From Bigelowiella natans CCMP2755 (taxonomy: Eukaryota; Cercozoa; Chlorarachniophyceae): a DNA stretch of 40,147 nt. The notes below the pieces were generated by a model. The model was not told the origin of the DNA. It did no database searches and was given only the letters and a program-made list of their open reading frames with translations. A program made the position numbers and the translations under genes. How positions within the stretch are numbered: the first letter of the stretch is position 1; each line of letters starts with the position of its first letter. Shown here piece after piece: positions 21,601 through 30,812 of the stretch. The DNA is taken from NCBI GenBank assembly GCA_000320545.1, contig ADNK01002100.1, positions 5,001-45,147 of the forward strand. Direction: 5' to 3'.

Positions 21601-23586
21601 CGGAAGGAGAACTCTGTAGGCCTCAGCTTCGCTAAGGTGTGGGCCAAGGCTGGCCTTGATGCCCACTTCGATAACCTAATAAAGTTATGCAGCAACACCC
21701 TATTGAATGCTAAGCTAGACACTACTAGACCAGCTACCCTATGGACAGACTGGTCTAAGCTAGGTATGGCTGCTGTACTTACCCAAGACCAGCAGATCAT
21801 ACGGGTGTGGGGCAGGGCCTGCACAGCAGCTGAGGCCAAGTACAGCCCTACAAAAGGAGAATATAAAGCCATGACTGAGGCGCAGAGGAAACTAAGATAC
21901 TACCTGCTGTCGGTGCCCAGCTTCACCTTAATGACTGACCACAAGCCCCTCCTAGGCATCGACCGCAAGCTCGAAGCGCCTAACGATGAGTATGCAGCTA
22001 TGAGGGCGGACACGGAAGAGTTTAGGGACAAGAGGACAGTGGTCTACGCACCAGGAGACAAGCAGCTTGCTGACTATTTCAGCAGGCTGTTCGAAAAGAA
22101 AGTCCCTACCCAGGTCACCCCTATGGTTAACGCGATTACCTTCGAGGACGGCGACTTCCTGCCTGAGCCAGAGGAGCTCCAGCACCTTCAAGAACACCTG
22201 GATAAATACAAACACAAGCATGAGGTACTTAGTGATAGGATATATGTATACACTAATAATGTTAGGCGTACCTACGTGCCACGGCGGACCAGGGGAGCCC
22301 TTCTCTTTACCGCCCATGGACCTGCACACGTAGGAGAAAACCATATCACTGCTCTACTCTACCATTACTACTGGCCCTACAAGCTAAAAGAGATAAGGAC
22401 ATACCTGCGTGGCTGCAGGTGCTCCAGCTTGAAGGCGGCAGGCGTCGCCACCAAGGAGTCCAGCAAGAGCCGTGCATCTAAGAAAATCAAAGCAAGGAAC
22501 TTCTTAGATATCGTGCAAATTGATGTTTATAAGTACGATGGCTATCACTACCTTACCTTCGTTGATGTGGCCACTGGAAAGTGCTGGGTTAAAAAGATTA
22601 TCAAGGTCAACGTTGCTAAGAAGAACAAAGGCTTATATAAGCAGAGGCTTACTAACTGCTACCGTACCTGGGAGTCTGAGCTCCAGGCTATCCCTGATGA
22701 AGTTAGCATAAACAAGATACCAAAGAAGTTACATGTGGATAATGAGACCTCTCTTCTACAGCTACCACACCCTAATATTGATGCCTCACCTGTATACTAT
22801 GCCCAGTCCAACTCCAAGGTAGAGCGACTCCACCGCACCTTGGCCAACCTAAGCAGGATAAATAGCACCACACCAGACAAGATACAAGGGTTAGTAAACG
22901 ACACCTTCACGTCTGGGGGAGGTATCAAGGATAAGGAGAGGGAAGAAGGCGACGACAACGACGACGATACCGAGAGCGAAGACGAGAAGGTCCCGTACGA
23001 TGGCCGAGTTCTAAAGGAAGGACAGTATGTTAGGGCCAAGGTAAATCTGAGATCGAGAAATAAACAAGACCCCTTCTGGGGTGGCGTTGCAAAGGTTACC
23101 GAGAGGAAGGGGAGGAAGCAGTACTACATCTATGATGGGAACAGGGTCACCTTGCGCCACATCAGTCACCTAAAGAATTATGATATCGGTGAGAAGCTCC
23201 TAGAGGATGTTAAAGTAAACCCTACTGTGTGGGAGCGAGCAATGCCTTGTTTAGGACCCCGACCTAAGTTCGATGTGGAATATGGAAACAATAAGGTCAG
23301 GGTGAACGACGATTGGCGCATGAAGATTGTCTATCTAGGCTACCCTGGATTACGAAATATGGAGAGGGTAGCTATGAAAATAAAGGACGGAAAATATCAG
23401 CTACTCTACCTAGCTGTTCCCGACTTACCCTTTGAGCACTGGTATAAGGTCCTGGGGGACCTTGATGCAGAGGGCTGGTATGGACACGAACCTAAGGACG
23501 AAGGTGAGTTCTGGGTAAGCGACAAAGGAGATAAGGTTAGAGAGGAATCTATTACCTGGTGGTTGGTGAAGTTCCGAAAGCGATGA
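18613..23586 (+). CDS. Retrotransposon Gag-Pol polyprotein (Ty3/gypsy type)
   Basis: 1657 residues in a single frame, with no gag-pol frameshift. A charged N-terminus and capsid-like helical region (about 150-330) lead to a zinc knuckle at 370 (CGYC...H...C, spacing C-x2-C-x5-H-x4-C). The aspartic protease DSG is at residue 519. Reverse transcriptase has LDKNESYMQ and the YVDDD catalytic box at 889. RNase H starts at TDWSK (first Asp 1046). Integrase has an H-H-C-C-like zinc region near 1235-1260 (HGPAHVG...HYYWP...CRC) and a catalytic triad of about Asp1304, Asp1376 and Glu1404 (SNSKVERLHRTL). The C-terminal 250 residues are acidic, then aromatic-rich, and not recognised. The second to third triad spacing is shorter than the usual 35. 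Confidence 0.95.
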   Translation: MSQQLEEQQDFGSQAVQGHEQKQERKGDTDAKEGGGTPPQAPPGPAPGIKKADAAAEALENFYEADDEDVAAESKKVVMALRALRPRASNYAKLKVSIEYKYQTHDVWAAIMQDIMDYEADLPPEWAALFRNDGGLGASRGTTQSTVKQQQPVQRNTQFMSVKTAPVMITKYNGKRGEARRWWKNARSILCDFTPNPTENDKLKWLAIIKQAMDLYETGRTRIRQLEKIHTTVSGLRDVEAIMKAFVNEQDANSLPQAIRKYRAMMQHEREPVRDFATRFQDMIDELHDFNYNTGDDQARFEEFKLKIKESTYVTEKGYTTMEAAVQAISLREQEQDRKFTSPKVPGIGNINAIKPQRDWYKDREGNRRCGYCSRKGKHTAKDCRDRKEGRPRMTIRQLNEHYEKLKRKKGRGQGYNNSKWQGSNNGKNNKYKNKKQNSINAIQQQINGILDHLKQAPTKTAVPATQDQDKPMTLDDIKNLGVCNINDEDANRTIKVAMTKVKVKDSYGDYKKLPALWDSGSMPKSFISLSTVRRLGLLDQVTKKERKYAQADGSSSMKTVGELMLKLQIPGSDAETQIKTRVAMTLSMELLLGQDALEKLGGIISFYNHKIYFAKLPKKSGRTISQNMIRLDEWTSESSVNALEFMDLADNKLPTPTELRKKNPGKTIRQITELLDKTPPADDWDIDKGKKYINKILNEKYSDITKPTTKPSSKLTPVKIELKKGYEECIINDPEHRRPEADWEKIEWQINEWAKEGKIEPSNSPWNVRHVLAKKPTYPFFRLAHNFIRHNRVIKRIQTPTPRIDDVIEHVIGYKYYSSLDKNESYMQTPIHKTSRPITAFSSRHRKWHFVVFPYGLSISGDAFSSQNYRAYTHDGMASVLWVFVFVYVDDDIICTNTVVAQIFLLENIFIRFAHFGFTIRLQKCTFLATRIKWCGYYLEQGRITPNPEKVAALQQAPKPKNAKELKSFLQTAAWILRRFSPTYARTAAAFTTAYRKENSVGLSFAKVWAKAGLDAHFDNLIKLCSNTLLNAKLDTTRPATLWTDWSKLGMAAVLTQDQQIIRVWGRACTAAEAKYSPTKGEYKAMTEAQRKLRYYLLSVPSFTLMTDHKPLLGIDRKLEAPNDEYAAMRADTEEFRDKRTVVYAPGDKQLADYFSRLFEKKVPTQVTPMVNAITFEDGDFLPEPEELQHLQEHLDKYKHKHEVLSDRIYVYTNNVRRTYVPRRTRGALLFTAHGPAHVGENHITALLYHYYWPYKLKEIRTYLRGCRCSSLKAAGVATKESSKSRASKKIKARNFLDIVQIDVYKYDGYHYLTFVDVATGKCWVKKIIKVNVAKKNKGLYKQRLTNCYRTWESELQAIPDEVSINKIPKKLHVDNETSLLQLPHPNIDASPVYYAQSNSKVERLHRTLANLSRINSTTPDKIQGLVNDTFTSGGGIKDKEREEGDDNDDDTESEDEKVPYDGRVLKEGQYVRAKVNLRSRNKQDPFWGGVAKVTERKGRKQYYIYDGNRVTLRHISHLKNYDIGEKLLEDVKVNPTVWERAMPCLGPRPKFDVEYGNNKVRVNDDWRMKIVYLGYPGLRNMERVAMKIKDGKYQLLYLAVPDLPFEHWYKVLGDLDAEGWYGHEPKDEGEFWVSDKGDKVREESITWWLVKFRKR

Positions 23587-23629
23587 AGGTCTAAGGGAAT
23601 AAGGAAGGAAGGAAGGAGCAACGTGACTT

Positions 23630-23637
23630 GGGGGAGG
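23630..23637 (+). promoter_or_regulatory. Polypurine tract of copy A
   Basis: GGGGGAGG ends exactly at the 3' LTR, the position required for plus-strand priming. The reverse complement sits at the same place in copy B (38253-38260). Confidence 0.7.
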
Positions 23638-23963
23638 TGTAGCGCGTACCACTACGCGGGCACAAGTCACGTGCGACAACAAAGGGGTTGTCGCGGATAT
23701 AGAATATAGATAACGTAGATATTAATACAGCATAGGCACGTGGGTTCCGGCGGGACTCATGGCAGCACACCGGAAGTGTGCTGCCCCACGTGCGGCGGCA
23801 TTCGCGAAAGCTTCGCGAATGATTACGCAGTGCACGATTTAATAAAAATATAATCTTTAATAAAAATAAACACAACTCTTCAAAAGGAAGCAAACGTGCC
23901 TTTCCCCCCCCCTGCCTACTTGTGCACGTAGCGCCTCGGCCTGTGAACACCTTACGCGCAACA
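23638..23963 (+). repeat. 3' LTR of copy A
   Basis: 326 bp; by eye identical to the 5' LTR, including the nine-C tract. It is followed by the second copy of the TTGT target-site duplication. Confidence 0.95.
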
Positions 23964-24064
23964 TTGTCACGTGCACACGTGGAACCGCATTGGCAGTCAT
24001 CGTGGACAGGGAGCAAAACGAGACTGAACGCTTGACGGCAACCGAAACAGAAGCGCGCACTGCA

Positions 24065-24176
24065 CAATGAACAATGAACAATGAATGATGATGAAGAACT
24101 GCACTTCCAAAATGCAACAAGACACTTGCAGTGTGCGAAACGCAGTGCCTCGAACCAACTTTGGTGAGGACTGTCC
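24065..24176 (+). repeat. Third copy of the AACAATGA-associated ~70-bp repeat
   Basis: AACAATGA units are followed by AACTGCACTTCC, AAGACACTTGCAGTG and CAGTGCCTCGAACC, matching the copies at 3697-3890. It lies just 3' of the retrotransposon. Confidence 0.75.
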
Positions 24177-24436
24177 AGTGAAACCAAAAGGAATCAAGAA
24201 TGGCATTGTGGCCACTCCTCCGTTCCTGGTTTTGTTCATTGTTTTCAGTGCCAACTTCAGGACCACGCATCCCCAAATCCTGTCGTGATGGTTTGCTCGT
24301 GCTTGGAGATCACCAAGCAAGAACACCACACCTGCGAACCCCAAGAGAACAATCGTGATGGACATGGTGATGCAAATGCATGCATTCACAATGATCCCAC
24401 AGACCACACCTTCATGGTCTGCTGCACTCATCATGC

Positions 24437-25210
24437 ATGCCCACCACAAACATCCCCAGCTTTTGCGGAGACATTGCCCTCACTGGAAGGCATGAAGATG
24501 GAGGAGGATGCACTCTTCGTTCCTGGTCCATTTGGACAGCGAGCTTCGCAATGACCACAACTTCCCCGGCTTTTGCGGAGACAAAGCCCCCATCATTGCA
24601 ATTGGAAGCACTGGCTTCACGCCAACCACAACATCCCCGGCCCAATGGAGACATTGCCTGGAGGGCACAAAGTTTGAGGAGGACACCTTCATCCTGACGG
24701 GATTCATCCGGGGTGAACGTTGGATGCAGATCCGAAAATCCTTCACTTGGCATCCAATTCTCCGGTGGCCTGCCCCACCGGTGAACAGGAATGTGGTGCA
24801 GGGATGAGGGGAAAAGCCACCCTCGTGACCGAAAAACCCACCACCCAGTGCCATTTCGGCGAATGCAACTTTGAATCTTGAACACAGATCCATGCATCCT
24901 TCGTTTGGCCACCGAGTCACCGGTGGCTGGGGTGACAAGTCTGTCTGCCCCACCAGTGACCAGGAATGTGGTTCAGGGGTGGGAGGTGACCAACCCCCCC
25001 GCTGGCCCGCCCATTGCCGCATCACACCAATTTTTTTCCGAATGCAACTTTGAATCTTGAATGCAGATCCATGCGTCCTTCGTCTGGCTGCCTGGTCACC
25101 GGTGGCTGGGGCGACATGTCTGTCCATCCCACCGGTGTCCAGGAATGTGGTTCAGGGGTAGGAGGTGACCAAACCCCCACCCACATCACCGCATCGCGCC
25201 GCATCGGCGA
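24437..25210 (+). repeat. Degenerate tandem array with ~179-bp units
   Basis: Clear units start with GAATGCAACTTTGAATCTTG at 24861 and 25040 (period 179) and run through ACCGGTGGCTGGGG and CAGGAATGTGGTTCAGGGG. A more diverged unit precedes them (about 24690-24860). A different short motif (CCCCGGCTTTTGCGGAGACA and variants) recurs at 24451, 24561 and 24631. ORFs in all frames here are repeat translations. Confidence 0.75.
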
Positions 25211-25550
25211 AATTTTTCAAGAATCAACCGTGCGCACACCGCATCGAGGTTGCAAGAATGCTTCGATTGCATGCACGAAGACAAAGACACAATGAAATGA
25301 GTGGAAACGAACAGATGCAAAATGGGCGCTGTGACCCGCTAGCTAGCGCAGCGCAGCACAGTGGGCTACATTAGTCAACATTAGGATGACAATTTGAAAC
25401 ATGATGCATTCAATGAATTTGTTACGTCCGTCTCATGCATGTGCATGCTTGAACAAATTAATGTATCTTTGCATGGACACAATCTTACAGTCAACATCAA
25501 CGCGTCTATTCGCTGCAATGCTACCACTTCTCGGCACGTAAGCTTGCACA
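25211..25550. other. Gene-free stretch
   Basis: It lies between the repeat array and the 3' end of the 25559-27667 gene. I see nothing beyond a GCTAGCGCAGCGCAGC-like patch at about 25338. Confidence 0.4.
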
Positions 25551-25556
25551 TTTTAT
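25551..25556 (-). terminator. Polyadenylation signal of the 25559-27667 gene
   Basis: AATAAA on the minus strand begins three bases after the proposed TGA stop, supporting that stop as the true gene end. Confidence 0.6.
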
Positions 25557-25558
25557 TC

Positions 25559-26213
25559 TCATAGTAAGGGCACTGAGGTAGACGTTTCTGGGGCCTCAAC
25601 TACCCCATCATCACCGTCATCGTCTTCCACATTCGCCCATTGTGCCATATTAATGCACGTTGGGATACCGACCATCGCAAGTGCCACTTTTAGATCTGAA
25701 AATCGGCGACATAGTAAATTTCAGATGATGCTACGTACGTGATGCAAGCGTTGGGAAGTTGGTATATCGATTTCTACGCTATGATTGCTCTGATTGCCAG
25801 ATTTAAAGCACCAGAATTCACATCAGATGGGATTCTGGGTCTTGCTTGGACAACGAGATCATTATGCTTTCATCATTATCATCATCATTACATCACCATT
25901 GTAGTGCTACCGCAATGACGTACCCGGATGGAAAGGGAAGTTCAGGAAGGGCTCCCCATACTTCGTAGCGTAGCTAAGAAGCCCTACAATGAGGGTCAGC
26001 TTGACCGCTTCCAGATTGAAATGATGATTATGAAATAACACACGTGAGAATGCACAAAGATAATGAGACAATGGGTTGGTATTCTATCAACCAATCGCAT
26101 GTTCAAAGAAAAATGACATTAGGCTTTAATATCTCCTCCCCCTCCAACCTCGATTTTGGAAATATGAGCTAGCCAGAAGCACCGTTCATGTCTTTACTAC
26201 TACGATACAGCCA

Positions 26214-26248
<35 letters not shown>

Positions 26249-27667
26249 GAGGAGGAGGAGGCATCGTCTTCCAGGTTCATTTACGTTTGGCAACCTAAAA
26301 TGAGCTCAGCCTCTACAGACGACCACGTACTTCCTTCTCCACCTCCTGTTCCTAAAGCCTCCACTGTTGTTGCCGAAACTGTTGTATCTGTTTCAGAGTT
26401 TCTCTCTTCCTCTTTTGATAACTTATCGTCATCATATGCTTCCTCTCCCTTAATCTGCTTATGATTTCCGGTAGAGGGGAGAAGAGTTTTAATATTCCAT
26501 CCATTCGCAACAGAGATCCGATATGCGGCGATCATCATGAGTATATTGCCTGCCAGAGAATGAAAGACATTCAAAGAGGTGCAGAAATACTGGGGGAGGG
26601 GATAAGCATGCTCAGTATGCACAATCTTCCTAATACTATTCTACTACTACTACTACCACTACCACTACTACCTCCCAGAGTTGTTGCAGCTTGCAATGTC
26701 TGCAGGCTTTTCACCTGTTTTGGGGGCATGCATTCAAGTGAATATTCCAGGAAAAGGGGGCTTGATTATTCTAAGACTATTGAGATGATGATGATGAGGA
26801 TGACAAAGATGAAGATAGAGATGATAATCTCCTTCCTAGCCCACCCTACTTTGTCGACTTCTGCTTAAATTTATTCGAATTTCTCCTTGTGCAACGTAGC
26901 TTCTTGCTATCACCAATACTACTGTTATATCCCAAACTGCTACGACCGCATACTCGCCCATACCTCTGGTGCATTGAAAAACCAATGATAAGTGCACGCA
27001 CACAGGCCTGATGTGTGGAGCGGCACCATTGCCCAGGTCAACCCTGTAGTAGCGACAACAGCGACAGAGTCAATAATAATGGCGAGAAATGTGTTTGAAT
27101 TTTGCTTTTTCAAAGTGGAAAGCGAAGAATCATTATATTGGTAATCTAATGCTGGATATCTGTGGTTTAAGCTGCTGCTGCTGCTGCAGCTACTACTACT
27201 ACTACTACTTCTACTACAACTATTACTACTGGCACATACCTTTCCATTCCTCAATGCCAGTCCTCTTGCTAAGACCCCATATCAGCCTTCATACGACGAT
27301 ACATATCAAAGGAAAGAGGATTTTTTAAAAACTGAAAAGCTGATCGATTAATCCTTGCGCAAATCGCCAAAAGAAAGCATAGAAGGGCGAGAGACATCGA
27401 TTTGCTTTGCCTGAATTATTTGATTCATTTACCAATACATCATGTGGCAAAGTAAATGTTGTAGTCGCTCGAATTAACCTCATTGCAACGAGCCACTCGA
27501 TAAGCGATGACCAATGAACCATCCTGGTGATGGATGTGTAGAAATAAATAATCAACAGAAAGGAGGAAGGTACGATGGAGGAATAGACACTCTAATCCGA
27601 AACGGACTTTTCTGCCAGCTGACATCTCTGCTTCAACTACTTCTGGCATCTTGCATGCATGTACCAT
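25559..27667 (-). CDS. Multi-pass membrane protein of unknown family
   Basis: Exons 27667-27479, 27104-27004, 26965-26845, 26589-26295, 26007-25924 and 25695-25559 join in phase to exactly 309 codons including the stop. Hydrophobic segments: VRFGLECLFLHRTFLLSV, LAIIIDSVAVVATTGLTWAM, EYAVVAVWDITVVLVIA, SLAGNILMMIAAYRISV, VKLTLIVGLLSYA and LKVALAMVGIPTCINMA. A long acidic/Ser loop (about 26470-26310) separates the last two pairs, and the tail is acidic. The exon 2/3 junction implies a 38-bp intron. If it is instead read through, the sequence continues attractively (TYHWFFNAPE) but then stops. The start is the first Met of the open frame. Six or so passes suggest a transporter or receptor-like protein, but no signature is recognised. 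Confidence 0.65.
26219..26262. repeat. Poly-G/(AGG)n microsatellite
   Basis: A G tract runs into AGG units inside the intron between exons 26589-26295 and 26007-25924 of the membrane-protein gene. Confidence 0.9.
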
Positions 27668-28607
27668 GTAGGCAGAGAGAGAGCATTAACTGGCTCTGGA
27701 TTGACCCCGAGGTGAAGGAAATTCAGTGATGACGATACGGAAGAGTCCAAGTTTCCAACACCTTATAATTATTAATCATTTATTTTTTTCCATGTAACAT
27801 TCCTAGTGTGAGGAAGGGAGGGAGGGAGAATAAGACAAGCGTCGTAACAACATGCAATAACACACTTTCGTATTACATCTTAGACTCGGTCACACATGTG
27901 AGCATGCGTCAATAGCACGGAGTATTTTGTATATTGTTTTTGTTCATTAACTACCCCATAAATAGGGGTCATGGGCTTGGGTTGGATTTTGCGCGAATAG
28001 GGTCATAACTACAATACCAAGGAGAAGGGGAAGGAGGAGGAGAAGAAAAGAGGAAGACTTTTCAGCTGCTGGACAAGGAACGACACCTTGTTGCTGATGT
28101 GTCAGCTCCATACATACAAACTATTACCGGATGCAAGGACAATTGCCAACGAGAAGACTCCGAGAGGTCGTCTGATAGCAGAGAGGAGCGTTGACTCTTC
28201 CTGGCCTACTATGTATGGCAAAGAATTTTCGTGCACCCATGGACAAAAGCAGGTGTACTGAGAAATTCAGAATAAAGCTGCAGCTATACTTAACTCCGCC
28301 ACCACTGATACTTCTCTAACACCTACTCTGTGCCTGCTCCTTCTCTGTTGGTAGTCTGAGTCCCGCAACAATCAACAAATTCGTCACTGTGAGCAATCCC
28401 TCTGCCGATCCGTGTAGCCTATCACCGAAGGTGAAGAAGAAGAAGAAAAAGAACAAGAAGAAAAAGAAGAAGATGATGATAATGGTGATGATGGACCGAC
28501 GATGAGCCCATTTCAGCGATTGTAAGAATTTTACGCGTAGTCGTTTTATGACTTTTATTGTGTAATCATCACTCTACTTCATTATCTTCTTTACTTTTGT
28601 TAGTTTC
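27668..28607. other. Gene-free stretch with GAA/GGA-rich patches
   Basis: Purine-rich patches at 28015-28060 and 28430-28475, a GGGA run near 27815, and a minus-strand AATAAA near 28555 that would serve the 28608-29686 gene. No coding region I can support. Confidence 0.45.
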
Positions 28608-29007
28608 TCACCAGTCTACGTCTGAGAGCGAGAGATCGTATTGGCTCATAGCGATGAGTGAGGCAGGAATGGAAGCGAAGACGAACACGAGCAGAAATTG
28701 GAATCCAAAATTTGTCAGAGCATTCACGCCGTTTTCCTTTCGGGACAGCAGATAGAGAAATCCCTGACGTATACATCACTCAATTGGCACATCGTCAATC
28801 TTATATTCGTATTTTCGTGTGGTTCTGCCCATTTTACGTACCAGCCACGGGAATAGAGAGCCCGCGAAAAGGTTGGCGGTGAACATTTCCGATGCATCAA
28901 GAGGAGTAGCACGCCCTACTATCAACGACGCGCTCTGTCGTGCCTGCACAAAAAGAAGGATCGACGTCTTCACGAGGAGAGGAGATAATGCAGAGAGAGG
29001 GGTGGGG

Positions 29008-29054
<47 letters not shown>

Positions 29055-29686
29055 AGAGAAAGAGAAAATAGGGGGAGGGAAACAGCAAAAAATAGAAGAT
29101 TTCGAACCTGACTTAATGGAGCCCTTCTTGACCAGGTATTTGACAATGATCTCTGCGATTGCCCGAAGGAGAGAATCCGAGGTGCAAGCGATTTTTGCTG
29201 TCTCGGTGTGGATGTCCTGGTACTGGAAGCCGAACCCGTTTGAGCAAACTCATTGGAGCCAGCAGGCCATATCTGATGTGATGATGAATGAAATCTCTCC
29301 CGCGAGGAGGGGAGAGAGCGCAGTGTTGAGGAGGTGACGGTGGTTACAAAGTGCAAGGTGGCGATGGCCGTCCTCGTGGACACCATGGAGGTGAGGTCTT
29401 GTATAAATCCCTGATAGAGACCGGGAAGAATCACCTGGATTGTTTTGGGTAATTTTAAGACAATATATCTCGTGGTAGTTGAGGAGCATGCAACTCCCAA
29501 CAAAATGACGGGAAAAATTAAATCGGCGCGCAATCCGCGAAGCCCTTTCGCGGGAAAGTTCATATGTGACTTTGCGAAATTAGAAAAAAGGGAATATATT
29601 TTAGTACTACGACAAACGAGAAGAATATTCAAATGAGGGAATCGACTTTGCCTTTCTCCTCCCGCCAAGTTTGATACCTCCGACAC
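28608..29686 (-). CDS. Small multi-pass membrane protein, family not recognised
   Basis: Exons 29686-29348, 29222-29133 (or -29108), 28943-28842 and 28763-28608. With the shorter second exon all phases close, giving 228 residues. With the longer exon (ending VKKGSIKS) phase is lost and another exon would be needed. Readable pieces: RADLIFPVILLGVAC, LPGLYQGFIQDLTSMV, DSLLRAIAEIIVKYL, SLIVGRATPLDASEM, ANLFAGSLFPW, and a C-terminal membrane span FQFLLVFVFASIPASLIAM ending in DVDW. An internal Met at 29563 is an alternative start. A (GA)n microsatellite (29011-29046) lies in the third intron and spoils automatic ORF calls. The head-to-head gene at 29777 leaves only about 90 bp between start codons. 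Confidence 0.6.
29011..29046. repeat. (GA)n microsatellite
   Basis: AG dinucleotide run in an intron of the 28608-29686 gene. Confidence 0.95.
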
Positions 29687-29776
29687 CTTTTAAAGACTTC
29701 AAGAGAACGGTCTTCCTAAGAAGCAGCCCAACCAGTTCCTAGCCAAACCTACTCGCATCATATTGAAGTCAACACG
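29687..29776. promoter_or_regulatory. Compact divergent promoter
   Basis: About 90 bp (213 bp if the alternative start at 29563 is used) between two oppositely oriented start codons. No individual element is recognised. Confidence 0.35.
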
Positions 29777-30812
29777 ATGGAGTCCATACTCGCTGTTATG
29801 AGTGCGGAAGGCCCGATTGTAACTGGTCAGATTTACGATGACACCAACTGCCTTTTAGTGGTGGAGAATTAAAAGCAACTTTTTCCTTTCTAGCACACAC
29901 ATATACGCACACATTAATTGATTAATCGTGCTCTTTATGGTTTCCCTATAACTTAAAGGTGTACTTCTTTCCTCTGATGGCAAGACAAAGGAGTTAAAAT
30001 TGGATATGACTCCACGACTCAACACCCCTGGCTCCACTCTTGGGGGACCAGTAACTTTTTTGGGAGCCATGGGTGAAATAGATGTGGTAATAATGGCACG
30101 AAGGGACCAAGAAGACCTACCAGAGAATCAGCACTCCCTCCCCAAACCGTTCAACAAAATGAAGGTCAATACTTCATCAGCTCGAAACAATTTTGAATAA
30201 TTCGCGTTTTTCCTCAGGTAAACGGAGACATGCTGTTAGTACGTATGAATGAGGATGCGATTCCAGAAGAATTCACTCTTGAGGAATACAACAAGCATGT
30301 TGAGAAAAAGAAATCCGAACCTGATGTTCCGGAAGAAGAAGAGAATCAGGAAACTCATGAAGGTGCGAACTTACAGCCGTCGATAAAAGACTGAACCAAT
30401 AAGACTGTTGTCACGATTTTCATTGTTGCCTCAGAAGCGGAACTCGATGATGACGACGAAGATGAAGATTATGAGGAAGATGAAGATGATGACGAGGACG
30501 AAGTCAACGAGGAGGAGGAGGAGGAGGAGGAGGAGGAGGAGAAGGTTGAGGAAGACGAGGAGGTCAAAGACGAGAACAGAGATATGAATACGGTAATATA
30601 TCGTAGAATAAATTGATATCACATGATTGATTCACTTTTTCATTCTTAGACCACGAATAATGTATCCATCAAGAAGAGACTAAGGTCTTCATCAATTAAG
30701 CCAGCTCAAGCAGCAGAATCTAGGAAAAAATTAAGATCTTCAGGTATACATCTTAAGTTACAATAAATTTCACACTGTAAATATTCAAATTGATTATTTT
30801 TTCCCAGGATAA
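29777..30812 (+). CDS. Small protein: conserved-looking N-terminal domain, Asp/Glu run, basic tail
   Basis: Exons: 29777 to about 29868, 29959-30164, 30218-30362, 30435-30592, 30650-30743 and 30808-30812 (TAA). Phases close from exon 2 onward. Exon 1 reads MESILAVMSAEGPIVT, then YDDTNCLLVVEN and TAA. Exon 2 must be entered in phase 1 (GVLLSSDGKTKELKLDMTPR), and no in-frame GT gives this without losing the YDDTNC part, so this junction is unresolved. The folded part (MTPRLNTPGSTLGGPVTFLG; INVV-like IDVVIMARRD; GDMLLVRMNEDAIPEEFTLE) resembles a small uncharacterised domain I have seen in algal and giant-virus proteins, without certainty. An acidic run of about 50 residues and a KKRLRSSS/KKLRSS tail follow, suggesting a nuclear or chromatin-associated protein (inference). 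Confidence 0.7.

Larger units (their letters stand above)
18248..23963 (+). mobile_element. Complete Ty3/gypsy-type LTR retrotransposon, copy A
   Basis: 5716 bp bounded by two 326-bp LTRs (18248-18573, 23638-23963) that begin TGT and end ACA and read identical base for base. A 4-bp direct repeat TTGT flanks it (18244-18247 and 23964-23967), the expected target-site duplication. One uninterrupted ORF carries gag, protease, reverse transcriptase, RNase H and integrase in Ty3/gypsy order. A purine run (GGGGGAGG, 23630-23637) abuts the 3' LTR as the polypurine tract. Identical LTRs and an intact ORF mean recent insertion. No envelope-like ORF follows integrase. Confidence 0.95.

Noticed and set aside
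23410-23682. Minus-strand ORFs antisense to the retrotransposon, mirrored at 38208-38484
   Set aside because: They are shadows of the gag-pol frame; identical copies exist in both elements only because the elements are identical.
24412-25127. Overlapping minus-strand ORFs of 166 and 215 codons
   Set aside because: They lie wholly in the tandem repeat array; the peptide repeats follow the DNA period and no splice or start context is seen.
28970-29110. Long minus-strand ORF extending through the (GA)n run (SLSLSLS)
   Set aside because: The extension is a microsatellite translation; the 29686-28608 gene leaves this frame at a splice donor near 29347.
28819-29337. 172-codon plus-strand ORF with EREREREREK
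   Set aside because: It is antisense to better-supported exons of the membrane-protein gene and its repeat part is the (GA)n microsatellite.
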